The notes below the pieces were generated by a model. It was not told the origin of the DNA and ran no database searches. It worked only from the letters and a program-made list of their open reading frames with translations. Shown here piece by piece: positions 52,430 to 61,415 of a DNA stretch of 64,000 nt. The translations under genes and the position numbers were made by a program. This DNA comes from Lachnospiraceae bacterium. GTDB lineage: Bacteria; Bacillota; Clostridia; Lachnospirales; Lachnospiraceae. How positions within the stretch are numbered: the first letter of the stretch is position 1; each line of letters opens with the position of its first letter. The stretch spans positions 1 through 64,000 of the forward strand of contig JAFSBX010000076.1 of NCBI GenBank assembly GCA_017437065.1, in the 5' to 3' direction.

Positions 52430-53314
52430 ATGGCTATTTTTACAGGAGCAGGTGTTGCCATTGTAACACCATTTCATGAGAACGGAGAGGTAAATTACGA
52501 AAAATTTGCAGCTCTTTTGGAATTTCAGATTGAGAACGGAACAGATGCAATTATTGTCTGCGGTACAACCGGAGAAGCATCTACTTTAAGTCACGAGGAA
52601 CATTTAGACGTGATTAAATACTGTGTGGAAAAGGTTGCAGGAAGAGTACCTGTTATCGCAGGAACAGGTTCCAATTGTACGGAAACTGCAATTTATTTAT
52701 CGAAAGAAGCAGAAAAATACGGAGTAGACGGTCTTTTGGTTGTAACTCCTTATTACAATAAAGCAACACAGAACGGTTTATATGAACATTTTAAAATGAT
52801 TGCAGAGAGTGTAAATGTTCCAATTATTCTTTACAATGTACCGGGTAGAACAGGATGTAATCTTTTGCCGGCTACCGTAGTACGTCTTTGCAAAGATGTA
52901 AAAAATATTGTAGGTGTGAAAGAAGCAAGCGGAAACATTTCACAGGTAGCAAAACTGATGTCTTTGGCAGATGGCAGTGTGGATGTATATTCCGGAAATG
53001 ATGACCAGATTGTGCCGCTTCTTTCTCTTGGAGGAAAAGGTGTTATTTCCGTACTTTCTAATGTAGCACCGAAACAGACACATGACATTTGTGCAAAATA
53101 TTTTGAAGGTGACGTTGCCGGAAGCTGCAAGGAACAGCTTCGTGCAATCGAATTATGTGATGCTTTATTCTGTGAAGTAAATCCGATTCCGGTAAAAAAA
53201 GCGTTGAATCTGATGGGAATGGAAGCAGGTCCTATGAGAAGACCGCTTAGTGAAATGGAACCGGAAAATACAGCAAAACTGGAAAAAGCAATGAAAAACT
53301 ACGGAATCTTATAA
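52430..53314 (+). CDS. dapA: 4-hydroxy-tetrahydrodipicolinate synthase
   Basis: This 294-residue TIM-barrel enzyme has CGTTGEASTLSHEEH, LLVVTPYYNKATQNGLYEHF, LYNVPGRTGCN and the Schiff-base lysine in VGVKEASGN. It condenses pyruvate with aspartate semialdehyde, the first committed step to lysine and meso-diaminopimelate. ATG 52430 follows TGAGGAGGA; an in-frame ATG at 52391 precedes that site and is not used. Expression is under the lysine riboswitch. dapB follows after 30 bases. Confidence 0.96.
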   Translation: MAIFTGAGVAIVTPFHENGEVNYEKFAALLEFQIENGTDAIIVCGTTGEASTLSHEEHLDVIKYCVEKVAGRVPVIAGTGSNCTETAIYLSKEAEKYGVDGLLVVTPYYNKATQNGLYEHFKMIAESVNVPIILYNVPGRTGCNLLPATVVRLCKDVKNIVGVKEASGNISQVAKLMSLADGSVDVYSGNDDQIVPLLSLGGKGVISVLSNVAPKQTHDICAKYFEGDVAGSCKEQLRAIELCDALFCEVNPIPVKKALNLMGMEAGPMRRPLSEMEPENTAKLEKAMKNYGIL

Positions 53315-53344
53315 TTTGAGATTCAAAAACAGGAGAAAACAACA

Positions 53345-54103
53345 ATGATAAAAGCGATTATGCACGGCTGTAATGGAAAGATGGGACAGACAATTGCCGG
53401 TCTGATTGCAGCAGACGAAGAAATAGAACTGGTTGCAGGAGTGGATGCATATTTAGGAGTGAATAATTCTTTTCCGGTATTTTCGAGCATTTCAGAGTGT
53501 AATGTAGAAGCTGATGTAGTCATTGACTTTTCATCAGCACCGGCAGTAGATGGGCTTCTTGAATGGTGTATAGCCAAAAATGTGCCTTGTGTACTCTGCA
53601 CAACAGGTTTATCAGAAGAACAGCTGACAAAAGTAAAGGAAGCTTCTGAAAAGACAGCAATCTTAAAATCAGCCAATATGTCTCTGGGAATCAATATGCT
53701 TTTGAAGCTTTTGAAAGAAGCGGCAGGTATTCTGGCTCCGGCAGGCTTTGATATTGAAATTGTTGAAAAACATCACAATTTGAAGCTGGATGCACCAAGC
53801 GGTACAGCACTTGCTTTGGCAGATTCCATTAATGAAGAATTTGATAACAGTTATGAATATGTTTATGACAGAAGTCAGAAGAGAGAAAAAAGAGCTAAGA
53901 AAGAAATGGGAATTTCAGCAGTCCGTGGAGGAACGATTGTGGGTGACCATGATGTAATTTTTGCGGGAGCTGATGAAGTAATTACTTTTTCGCATACTGC
54001 ATATTCTAAAGCGGTATTTGGAAAAGGTGCGATACAGGCCGCAAAATTCCTTGCAGGAAAACTGGCGGGTATGTATGATATGAGTGATGTAATTAATGGA
54101 TAA
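53345..54103 (+). CDS. dapB: 4-hydroxy-tetrahydrodipicolinate reductase
   Basis: This 252-residue reductase has the dinucleotide-binding start MHGCNGKMGQTIAGLI, VVIDFSSAPA, LCTTGLSEEQ, NMSLGINML, EKHHNLKLDAPSGTAL (catalytic His-His and Lys) and VGDHDVIFAGADEVI. It reduces the DapA product with NAD(P)H. AGGAG precedes the ATG, and the gene shares the riboswitch-controlled mRNA with dapA. A strong terminator follows. Confidence 0.96.
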   Translation: MIKAIMHGCNGKMGQTIAGLIAADEEIELVAGVDAYLGVNNSFPVFSSISECNVEADVVIDFSSAPAVDGLLEWCIAKNVPCVLCTTGLSEEQLTKVKEASEKTAILKSANMSLGINMLLKLLKEAAGILAPAGFDIEIVEKHHNLKLDAPSGTALALADSINEEFDNSYEYVYDRSQKREKRAKKEMGISAVRGGTIVGDHDVIFAGADEVITFSHTAYSKAVFGKGAIQAAKFLAGKLAGMYDMSDVING

Positions 54104-54116
54104 TATTATTTCATAT

Positions 54117-54147
54117 AAAAAGTGAGGCCTATACAGCCTCACTTTTT
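54117..54147. terminator. Strong bidirectional terminator
   Basis: AAAAAGTGAGGC pairs with GCCTCACTTTTT around a 7-base loop between convergent dapB and the lipoprotein gene. Confidence 0.88.
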
Positions 54148-54168
54148 AATGAGATTAGGAAGAGAAGA

Positions 54169-54684
54169 TTAACGATTGTTTGCTGTACCATTACCCGTAG
54201 TGGCATTGTTGTTTGCTGTAGTGTTTGCCGTGTCATTATTTGTACCGTTACCAACAAGGTCATCTGTGACGTCGGATACACCATCTGCAACATTATCAAC
54301 AGCATCACTGACAGCATTTCCGGCATCATCTAAAAGAGAATCATCGTTACCGGTATTTGCTTCAGTGGTAGAGTTTGTATCAGTATTTGTATCAGTCGTT
54401 GTATCATCGGTCATTGTACTGCCGTTTACGGCGTTACCATCGTTTGTGACAGCACCGGCACCGGTGTCGGTAGTAGCGTTATTATTTGCATTGCCTGTAG
54501 TGTTGTCGTCAGTGGCAGTATTGTCGGTGCCTGTGGTGCCAGTGTCTGTGGTAGTGCCGGTATTGGTGTTATTACCGGCCATATCATCAGCGTTTCCATT
54601 GTTATTGTCGGTTCCGCAGGCTGTGAGCATGCATACCATAAGTATCATAAGGAACACGGACAATACTTTTTTACTTTTTTTCAT
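54169..54684 (-). CDS. Low-complexity Asn/Thr/Asp-rich lipoprotein
   Basis: This 171-residue protein has a lipoprotein signal peptide (MKKSKKVLSVFLMILMVCML, lipobox LTAC, Cys at residue 23) and a mature part of almost only Asn, Thr, Asp, Gly and Ala (TGTTDTGTTGTDNT, then TTDTNTDTNSTTE). A hydrophobic/acidic patch with VSDAVDNVADGVSDVTDDL near residue 130 is the only segment likely to fold. It is an extracytoplasmic membrane-anchored protein with no assignable function. GGAGTG precedes the ATG. Confidence 0.75.
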   Translation of the reverse strand: MKKSKKVLSVFLMILMVCMLTACGTDNNNGNADDMAGNNTNTGTTTDTGTTGTDNTATDDNTTGNANNNATTDTGAGAVTNDGNAVNGSTMTDDTTTDTNTDTNSTTEANTGNDDSLLDDAGNAVSDAVDNVADGVSDVTDDLVGNGTNNDTANTTANNNATTGNGTANNR

Positions 54685-54831
54685 AATTTTTCACTCCTTT
54701 AATTTGGGCTTCAATAAACCTCCCCAAACGGCGTATTGCACGTTCGGGAAAGTTTCTAAAAATAGTATGTACATTCTTTTTTGGAATATTCAGATAAAAA
54801 ATAATTAAAATACAGGAAGGAACAAAATTTT

Positions 54832-55605
54832 ATGAATTTCAGACCATGTATTGATATCCATAACGGAAAAGTGAAACAAATTGTAGGAGGCAGTCTTTTG
54901 GATGAACAAAATCAGGCGGAAGAAAATTTTGTATCAGAAAAGGATGCAGCCTGGTTTGCCGGAATGTATGCCGAAAAGGGACTGAAAGGAGGACATATTA
55001 TCTTGTTGAATCCTCTTGCCAGTGAATTTTATGAGGCAACAAAAAGACAGGCAATTTCTGCATTGGGACGTTACCCGAAGGGAATGCAGATTGGAGGTGG
55101 CATTACCGCTGAAAATGCAGCAGAATATCTGGATGCGGGAGCAAGTCATATTATTGTAACTTCCTATGTATTTAAAGATGGAAAGATTCATTATGAAAAT
55201 CTTGAAAAATTGAAAAAAGAAGTAGGAAGTGAACATATCGTTATTGATTTAAGCTGCCGAAGTAAAGAGGGTGCGTATTATATTGTTACCGACAGATGGC
55301 AGAAATATACGGAAACAAAGCTGAATGAAGAAACAATGAATTTTTTTGCTGATTTTTGTGATGAATTTTTAGTGCATGCGGTAGACGTGGAAGGAAAGGC
55401 GAGCGGCATTGAGGAAACGGTAGCAGAACTTTTGGGAAAATGGGGAAAAAAGCCGGTTACTTATGCAGGTGGTGTGCATAGCTTTGCAGATTTGGATAAA
55501 TTAAAGAAACTGGGAAGAAACAGAGTGGATGTGACGATAGGAAGTGCTTTGGATATTTTTGGCGGAAAGATGAAGTTTGAGGAAGTGCTTGGGTATATGA
55601 GGTAG
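54832..55605 (+). CDS. hisA: HisA-like ribotide isomerase (eukaryotic-type)
   Basis: This 257-residue TIM-barrel protein begins FRPCIDIHNGKVKQIVGGSL and has GGHIILLN, MQIGGGITAENAAEYLDAG, HIIVTSYVF and VTYAGGVHS, as in phosphoribosylformimino-AICAR-ribotide isomerases. The extended strand and loop pattern matches the form first described in eukaryotes (HIS6), also found in some Clostridia, rather than typical bacterial HisA. The enzyme catalyses an Amadori rearrangement in histidine synthesis. It stands apart from any his operon here. GGAAGG lies upstream. Confidence 0.85.
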   Translation: MNFRPCIDIHNGKVKQIVGGSLLDEQNQAEENFVSEKDAAWFAGMYAEKGLKGGHIILLNPLASEFYEATKRQAISALGRYPKGMQIGGGITAENAAEYLDAGASHIIVTSYVFKDGKIHYENLEKLKKEVGSEHIVIDLSCRSKEGAYYIVTDRWQKYTETKLNEETMNFFADFCDEFLVHAVDVEGKASGIEETVAELLGKWGKKPVTYAGGVHSFADLDKLKKLGRNRVDVTIGSALDIFGGKMKFEEVLGYMR

Positions 55606-55652
55606 GAAATTAGTATTTGTTAGCCAAACATCCAACAGAGTAGGACTCGCAC

Positions 55653-55694
55653 AAAAAAGGGAGCTGTTGCACTTGGTGCACAGCTCCCTTTTCT
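55653..55694. terminator. Strong terminator after hisA
   Basis: AAAAAAGGGAGCTGTTGCAC pairs with GTGCACAGCTCCCTTTT, a long stem usable on both strands. Confidence 0.85.
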
Positions 55695-55793
55695 AATCCG
55701 TCATAACAATACTGCAAATTCATAAATAAACTCATCATTTATATTAAGAAAAGGCACATGTTGATACTGATTATTGAGTGTTATAAGTAGTTC

Positions 55794-55994
55794 TTATAAC
55801 TTTGTTACGTTAACAGCCTGAGGTCCTTTTTCTCCGTTGATTACTTCGAATTCGACACTTGCGCCTTCTTCTAAAGATTTGAAGCCTTCCATGTTTAATC
55901 CTGAGTAATGTACGAATACATCATTTCCAGTTTCATCAGAAATGAAACCATAACCTTTTTGGTTGTTAAACCATTTTACTGTACCTTTGTTCAT
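55794..55994 (-). CDS. Cold-shock protein (CspA family)
   Basis: This 66-residue protein is a single cold-shock domain with both RNA-binding motifs, KGYGFIS (RNP1) and VFVHYSGL (RNP2). It acts as an RNA chaperone. The start at 55994 follows GGAGGT; an upstream in-frame start at 56009 overlaps that site. It is divergent from the LytM-like gene. Confidence 0.95.
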   Translation of the reverse strand: MNKGTVKWFNNQKGYGFISDETGNDVFVHYSGLNMEGFKSLEEGASVEFEVINGEKGPQAVNVTKL

Positions 55995-56158
55995 TATAGA
56001 TACCTCCAAAAAATATATATCACTGTAATGTATACAGTAAATCTAGAATAGCACAAGAATTCAGAAAAGTAAAGCGCGACAGCAGTTTTTTGCAAAAAAG
56101 TTGTCATGTACAGGCTGTTTATGTTAAAATGGAAAAAATTTACTGGAGGTGACTTATT

Positions 56159-56938
56159 ATGGAACCTAAGGAGAGTAGAAAAAGACCCAAATATACACTG
56201 AAAATTTTTTCGGATATGAAGGAAGAAAGCATAAAGCAGATATATCTTGGTTCGAGAAAAGCACAAATAATAATGTGTGTGTTGGTAATGTTTTTGATTA
56301 CAAACATATGTTATTGCATCTACAGTTCTATTGTAATGTCGGGGATTAGAGAGATAAATCGTTCTCAGACAGTACAGATAAAGCAGTTGATGGCAGAAAA
56401 GGAAACTTTGGAAACTGAAAATGCGGAGCTTGCCGATAAGGTGGCAGTACTGAGCGAGACCATTAATCAGAAAGTGAAGCTGGAAGAGGAACAGAAAGCC
56501 GAGTTTGAGAGAATGAGTATCCCAAATGGCTTTCCGATGACAGGCGCAGTGAGTATAGCAGATTCGGAGATGCAGGATTCCGAAAAAGATGATGAACAGG
56601 AAGCAGATGAATCCGAAGAGGAAAAAGAAAAATCCGTGACGGAAGAAATTATGGTATTTGAAGGAACGGAAGGAAACATGATAGTTGCTGCGGGAAACGG
56701 TGTAGTAATGTCTGTGGAGACAGATTCCGAATATGGAAATAAGGTAGTTATAGACCATGGAAACGGATACCAATCCATATACAAAAATAAAGGAAATGCA
56801 ATTGTCAAAATTGGTGATGAAATAGACAGGGGAGCGACACTGTTTCTTATTGGTGAAAACAATACAGAGTTGGGTTATCAGATTATGAAGGATGGCATCT
56901 ATATTCAGCCGGAAGACATGGTAGAAATCAATGGTTAA
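56159..56938 (+). CDS. Membrane-anchored degenerate LytM/M23 protein
   Basis: This 259-residue protein has one membrane span (residues ~38-62), a coiled coil (about 68-115), an acidic linker, and a C-terminal LytM/M23-like domain (about 165-255: NMIVAAGNGVVMSVETDSEY, VVIDHGNGYQSIYKNKG, IDRGATLFLIGE). Active enzymes have H-x3-D before this and YAHL and HxH within; here YAHL is YKNK and HFE is YQI, so the zinc ligands are missing. It is probably non-enzymatic, like EnvC or SpoIIQ, which bind partners through this fold. A SpoIIQ-like role in sporulation is possible but unproven. Confidence 0.72.
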   Translation: MEPKESRKRPKYTLKIFSDMKEESIKQIYLGSRKAQIIMCVLVMFLITNICYCIYSSIVMSGIREINRSQTVQIKQLMAEKETLETENAELADKVAVLSETINQKVKLEEEQKAEFERMSIPNGFPMTGAVSIADSEMQDSEKDDEQEADESEEEKEKSVTEEIMVFEGTEGNMIVAAGNGVVMSVETDSEYGNKVVIDHGNGYQSIYKNKGNAIVKIGDEIDRGATLFLIGENNTELGYQIMKDGIYIQPEDMVEING

Positions 56939-56954
56939 TATGCAGTAAAAAGAG

Positions 56955-56989
56955 AAAGCACATTTGGCTCAAAACCATATGTGCTTTTT
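56955..56989. terminator. Terminator between convergent genes
   Basis: AAAGCACAT pairs with ATGTGCTTTTT. Confidence 0.7.
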
Positions 56990-57000
56990 GACTTCCATGT

Positions 57001-57297
57001 TTAATTTTTCAGCGGTTCAATGCGATCGAATACTAATTCATATCCATCATTGCCATAATTTAAGGAACGATTAACTCGGCTGATGGTTGCGGTAGAAGCA
57101 CCTGTTTTTTCAGCGATTTCAAGATACGTTTTGTGATCCCTTAACATAGCGGCAACTTCGAATCTCTGGGATAAGGAAAGAAGCTCGTTTACAGTGCATA
57201 AGTCTTCAAAAAAACTGTAACATTCGTTCTTATCTTTGAGACTTAAAACGGCATCAAAAAGATAATCAACAGCCTCTGTTTTAATTTTCTTATTCAT
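57001..57297 (-). CDS. YerC/YecD family TrpR-related regulator
   Basis: This 98-residue protein has the Trp-repressor-like helical fold with LLSLSQRFEVAAML, then KTYLEIAEKTGASTATISRVNRSL as the helix-turn-helix. This matches the YerC/YecD family of Firmicutes DNA-binding proteins, of unknown regulon. The start at 57297 follows GGAGG (spacing 5 bases); an earlier in-frame codon at 57360 is not supported. Its target genes cannot be identified. Confidence 0.85.
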   Translation of the reverse strand: MNKKIKTEAVDYLFDAVLSLKDKNECYSFFEDLCTVNELLSLSQRFEVAAMLRDHKTYLEIAEKTGASTATISRVNRSLNYGNDGYELVFDRIEPLKN

Positions 57298-57504
57298 GCT
57301 TGCCTCCAATTTTTTTTCTGTCATGATTGTAAAAAACGTCACAATCCAGTCTGCTAACATATTAACATTTTAACATACTAAAGTTTTAAAGTAAAGAAGA
57401 ATTGTTATGAAGCATGGTGACTGACAAAAGGTAAAATTAGTTATATTATGACTTGTCTTGTAGTTTTCAATACTATATAATAAGGTGAAAGAAAGGTGTT
57501 GAAT

Positions 57505-58116
57505 ATGACGATTAATACGGAAGATTTGATAAACAGTATATTGGAAAGTCTGGAGAGAATTCATTATATAAAAACGGATGAGATTCCCAATATTGATTTA
57601 TATATGGATCAGGTAACTACTTTTATGGAAAAAAAGTTGAAAAATACGACGAGAAATCCGGAAGAGGACAAAATACTGACCAAGACAATGATAAACAATT
57701 ATGCCAAAAATGATTTACTTCCTCCACCAGTAAAGAAGAAGTATACGAAAGAACATGTTCTTCTGTTAATATTCATTTACTATTATAAAGGAATTTTATC
57801 CATTAATGATATTCAGAATTTATTGAAACCAATTACGGATAAACATTTCGGAAAAGACGGAAATCGGGATTTGGAGTATATTTACAATGAAGTTTTTGCT
57901 TTAGAAGAAGGACAGGTTGAAGAGCTGAAAAAGGATGTATTGAAAAAATTTGAAGTATCCAAGGAAACTTTTAAAGAAGCTTCAGAAGATGAAAAAGAAT
58001 TTTTACAGATATTCTCCTTTATATGTCAGTTGAGTTTTGACGTATATGTGAAACGTTTATTGATAGAAAAGATGATTGACGGGTTAAAAGATAAAGAAGT
58101 TGATAAGAAAAAGTAA
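57505..58116 (+). CDS. DUF1836 family protein
   Basis: This 203-residue protein has the DUF1836 pattern: IPNIDLYMDQVTTFMEKKL, then LTKTMINNYAKNDLLPPPVK and HVLLLIFIYYYKGILSINDI. The middle (TKTMINNY) resembles a MerR-like helix-turn-helix, and relatives are thought to bind DNA. A GAAAGG lies 8 bases before ATG 57505; a GTG at 57496 is an alternative. The gene is followed by a strong terminator and seems monocistronic. Confidence 0.82.
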   Translation: MTINTEDLINSILESLERIHYIKTDEIPNIDLYMDQVTTFMEKKLKNTTRNPEEDKILTKTMINNYAKNDLLPPPVKKKYTKEHVLLLIFIYYYKGILSINDIQNLLKPITDKHFGKDGNRDLEYIYNEVFALEEGQVEELKKDVLKKFEVSKETFKEASEDEKEFLQIFSFICQLSFDVYVKRLLIEKMIDGLKDKEVDKKK

Positions 58117-58164
58117 AAAAACGGGTAAAGTATATTAAAAATTAGTTTACTTTACCCGTTTTTT
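58115..58164. terminator. Strong terminator
   Basis: AAAAAACGGGTAAAGTA pairs with TTTACTTTACCCGTTTTTT. Confidence 0.85.
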
Positions 58165-58263
58165 GTAATATCATATATATGGAATGGTAAAATAGTACCA
58201 AAAACAGTGAAAAGCATAGGGCATGTCAGATGTTGGCATGAAACATGTAGAAATGAGGTAAGT

Positions 58264-58620
58264 ATGACAGTATATGATTTAAGGGATAAGGGTTTTGATG
58301 TAAATAGTGCATTGGAATTATGTGTAGGAAGTGAAGAAATTTATAAAGAAGTGTTGGAAACAGCACTGGAAGAAGGTCTTGAGAAGATTCCGTTTATCAG
58401 AGAATGTGTAGAAAAAGAAGATTTTAAGCGATATACAATAGAAGTGCATGGACTAAAAAATGCAGCCAGACAGATTGGGGCATCGGAGCTTTCAGATTTA
58501 GCTTTTGAGCAGGAGAAAGCTGCGAAAGCGGAACAATATGAATTTATAAAAGAATCCTATGAAAAACTGTTAGAAAAGTATAGTCAGACGATGGATGTGT
58601 TGAAAGAGCTGTTGGGGTAA
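58264..58620 (+). CDS. Stand-alone Hpt domain protein
   Basis: This 118-residue all-helical protein has YTIEVHGLKNAARQIGASEL, in which the His of HGLKNA is the phosphorylated residue of a histidine phosphotransfer domain. It would pass phosphate between receiver domains of hybrid kinases and regulators. GAGGTAAGT precedes the ATG; an in-frame ATG at 58207 is less likely. No kinase is adjacent; the hybrid kinase at 23376 already has its own Hpt domain. Confidence 0.82.
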   Translation: MTVYDLRDKGFDVNSALELCVGSEEIYKEVLETALEEGLEKIPFIRECVEKEDFKRYTIEVHGLKNAARQIGASELSDLAFEQEKAAKAEQYEFIKESYEKLLEKYSQTMDVLKELLG

Positions 58621-58774
58621 CCGACAGCTTTTGTGTTATGAGAGTAAATGAAATTGATAATAATTTTCAATTAAACAGGTAAAGTTGACAGTTTGGGCGG
58701 ATATGTTATAGTTATAAACAGCAATGTGCAGAATAAAGGAAAAGAATATGTTTTGTACTGGAAAGGTTTGACTG

Positions 58775-61342
58775 GTGGAGATGAAGAAAGAAACATATGA
58801 GATAACCGGAATGACTTGTTCGGCATGTTCTTCCAGAGTGGAGAAGTGTGCTAATTCTTTGGAAGGTGTGGAGAAGGCATCGGTAAATCTTTTGACAAAT
58901 AGTATGCAGATAGAGTATGACGAGGATGTGCTTTCTGCGGAAAAAATTGTGCAGACAGTGGAAAAGGCAGGGTATGGAGCGGCACTGCGAAAAAAAGAAA
59001 AAGGTGTTTCAAAAGAGAGCGCAGGAAGCGGCAGAAGTATGACCGGAATAGAGAATGCGGCGGGAATATCAATGATGCAGAGAGAAGCGGACAGTCTGAA
59101 AAAAAGGTTTTTGGTTTCCATTGTATTTTTAGTACCGCTTATGTATATTTCCATGTTTCATATGTTTTATGAATGGTTTGGACTGCCTGTTCCGGGTTTT
59201 GTTATGGAGTATTTTCATGGAACGGAAAATGTGATTACGTTTTCGTTTTCCCAGTTTTTACTACTGCTTCCGATTGTCTATGTAAATCGTAAGTATTTTA
59301 TTGTTGGATTTAAGACATTGTTTCATGGAAGTCCCAATATGGACAGTTTGATTGCCATTGGTTCTTCTGCGGCGATGATTTATGGATGTTTTGTGATTTT
59401 TCGGTTAGGCAGAGCATTGGGATTACAGGATATGGCGGTGGTAGAACAGTATGGAATGGAAGTGTATTTTGAATCGGCAGGAACCATTCTTACGTTGATT
59501 ACTTTAGGAAAATATCTGGAAGCTAGAAGTAAAGGAAAAACGAGTGAAGCCATTACCAAGCTGATGAATCTTGCACCGAAAACCGCAGTAGTGGAGCGGG
59601 ATGGAAAAGAGGAAACGATTGGTGTGGAGGAAGTACAGGAAGGCGATATTGTACTGGTGCGTTCCGGTGGTGCCATTCCGGTAGACGGGGTGATTGTATG
59701 GGGAAATGCCAGTATTGATGAAGCGGCGATTACGGGAGAAAGTATTCCTGTAGACAAAAAAGAGGGAGATACAGTGGTCGGCGCTACTATGAATAAGGCA
59801 GGATTTATTAAGTTCCGTGCAACAAGAGTGGGGGATGACACCACGCTTTCGCAGATTATCCGTCTGGTGGAAGAGGCAAGTGCCAGCAAAGCGCCCATTG
59901 CCAAAATGGCGGATAAAATTGCCGGTGTATTTGTTCCGGTAGTAATTACGATTGCTATTCTGGCAGCGGTTATCTGGATGTTTTTGGGAGCGGGATTTGA
60001 ATTTGCTTTATCAATTGGAATTTCCGTATTGGTAATTTCCTGTCCTTGTGCGTTAGGACTTGCCACACCGGTAGCTATTATGGTTGGAACCGGAAAAGGT
60101 GCTGAACTTGGCATTTTGATTAAATCAGGAGAAGCATTGGAAACAGCTCATAATATTGATACCGTAGTGTTAGACAAGACAGGGACGATTACAGAAGGAA
60201 AGCCGGTTGTGACGGATATTTTAGCGTTCGGAAGAACGAAAGAGGAGCTTTTGTATATTGCAACAGGTTTGGAAAAACCAAGTGAACATCCGTTGGCAGA
60301 GGCAATTGTAAAATATGGAACAGAAAAGGGAGTGGAAGAAGCAGACGTAACGGAGTTTGCGACACTTCCCGGCAAAGGTGTAAGTGCTTTTATTGGTGAT
60401 GGAAAGTATTATGCGGGAAATGAAGCTCTAATGGCAGAAAAGAAGATTTCCACGGAAAAAATAAAAAAGGAGCTTTATGCACTTGCAAATGATGGAAAAA
60501 CACCGCTCATTTTCAGTGATGAAAATGAAGTGCTCGGAGTGATTGCGGTAGCGGACGTGGCAAAGAAAACGAGTAAAGCAGCAATTGAGAAGTTTCAAAA
60601 AATGGGAATTCATGTTATTATGCTGACAGGCGATAATGAAGTGACGGCAAAGGCAGTACAGCGACAACTGAACATTCCGAAGGTGATTGCAGGAGTATTG
60701 CCGGATAGAAAGGAACAGGTCATTGCAGAGCTTCAGAAAGAAGGCAGAAAGGTAGCCATGGTAGGTGACGGTATCAATGATGCACCGGCACTTATGCGTG
60801 CAGATGTGGGAATTGCAATTGGTGCCGGAACGGATATTGCCTTAGAAAGTGCGGATATTGTGCTGATGAAAAATGAATTGCCGGATGTATGCACGGCGAT
60901 TCGCTTAAGCCGGAAGGTTATGACGAATATTAAACAAAATCTGTTCTGGGCATTTTTTTATAACAGTATCGGGATACCGCTTGCGGCAGGTGTGTTCTAT
61001 TACGGCTTCGGATTAAAACTGAATCCGATGTTTGGTTCTGCGGCGATGGCATTAAGCAGTGTGTGTGTAGTTTCTAATGCACTTAGAATAAAAAGATTTA
61101 AGGAGGATAAACCTGTGTTTGGAAAGAAAAAAGCAGATGTGGAAATGGTAGTGGAAGGAATGAGCTGCGGACATTGCAGTGCAAGAGTAGAGGAAGCATT
61201 AAACGGTCTTGACGGAGTAAAGGCAGAAGTGAATTTGAAGAAAAAGACAGCTTATGTTACACTGGAAAGCGAGGTTTCGGATGAAACATTAAAGGCAACC
61301 GTGGAAAATGCAGGATATAGCGTAACAAAAATAAGCAGATAA
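58775..61342 (+). CDS. copA: Copper-translocating P-type ATPase
   Basis: This 855-residue P1B-type ATPase has an N-terminal metal-binding domain (GMTCSACSSRVEKC), eight membrane helices, TGES (actuator), CPCALGLATP (metal-binding helix), DKTGTITEG (phosphorylated Asp), HPLAEA and GDGINDAPAL, plus a second metal-binding domain at the C-terminus (GMSCGHCSARVEEAL). The CPC motif with YN and MxxSS-type residues fits Cu(I) export. A C-terminal rather than two N-terminal metal-binding domains is the less common layout. A GTG at 58775, 8 bases after AAAGG, is taken as start; ATG 58781 is an alternative. Confidence 0.93.
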   Translation: MEMKKETYEITGMTCSACSSRVEKCANSLEGVEKASVNLLTNSMQIEYDEDVLSAEKIVQTVEKAGYGAALRKKEKGVSKESAGSGRSMTGIENAAGISMMQREADSLKKRFLVSIVFLVPLMYISMFHMFYEWFGLPVPGFVMEYFHGTENVITFSFSQFLLLLPIVYVNRKYFIVGFKTLFHGSPNMDSLIAIGSSAAMIYGCFVIFRLGRALGLQDMAVVEQYGMEVYFESAGTILTLITLGKYLEARSKGKTSEAITKLMNLAPKTAVVERDGKEETIGVEEVQEGDIVLVRSGGAIPVDGVIVWGNASIDEAAITGESIPVDKKEGDTVVGATMNKAGFIKFRATRVGDDTTLSQIIRLVEEASASKAPIAKMADKIAGVFVPVVITIAILAAVIWMFLGAGFEFALSIGISVLVISCPCALGLATPVAIMVGTGKGAELGILIKSGEALETAHNIDTVVLDKTGTITEGKPVVTDILAFGRTKEELLYIATGLEKPSEHPLAEAIVKYGTEKGVEEADVTEFATLPGKGVSAFIGDGKYYAGNEALMAEKKISTEKIKKELYALANDGKTPLIFSDENEVLGVIAVADVAKKTSKAAIEKFQKMGIHVIMLTGDNEVTAKAVQRQLNIPKVIAGVLPDRKEQVIAELQKEGRKVAMVGDGINDAPALMRADVGIAIGAGTDIALESADIVLMKNELPDVCTAIRLSRKVMTNIKQNLFWAFFYNSIGIPLAAGVFYYGFGLKLNPMFGSAAMALSSVCVVSNALRIKRFKEDKPVFGKKKADVEMVVEGMSCGHCSARVEEALNGLDGVKAEVNLKKKTAYVTLESEVSDETLKATVENAGYSVTKISR

Positions 61343-61415
61343 AAATCTCAGAGTATGGTGTGGCGCGGTTTGTGTTCACACCATATTTGCGGGATATTGG
61401 TAATTGGAGGAAGAA

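Noticed and set aside
54176..54808. 210-codon plus-strand frame opposite the lipoprotein gene
   Set aside because: A mirror of the low-complexity Asn/Thr/Asp codons (giving Val/Ser/Leu runs). The minus-strand frame has a signal peptide and lipobox.
59380..60114. 244-codon minus-strand frame inside copA
   Set aside because: Antisense shadow of a well-conserved P-type ATPase; no homology.
61343..61415. SAM riboswitch before the methionine-synthesis gene
   Set aside because: The gap of about 70 bases is too short and has no matching core sequence.
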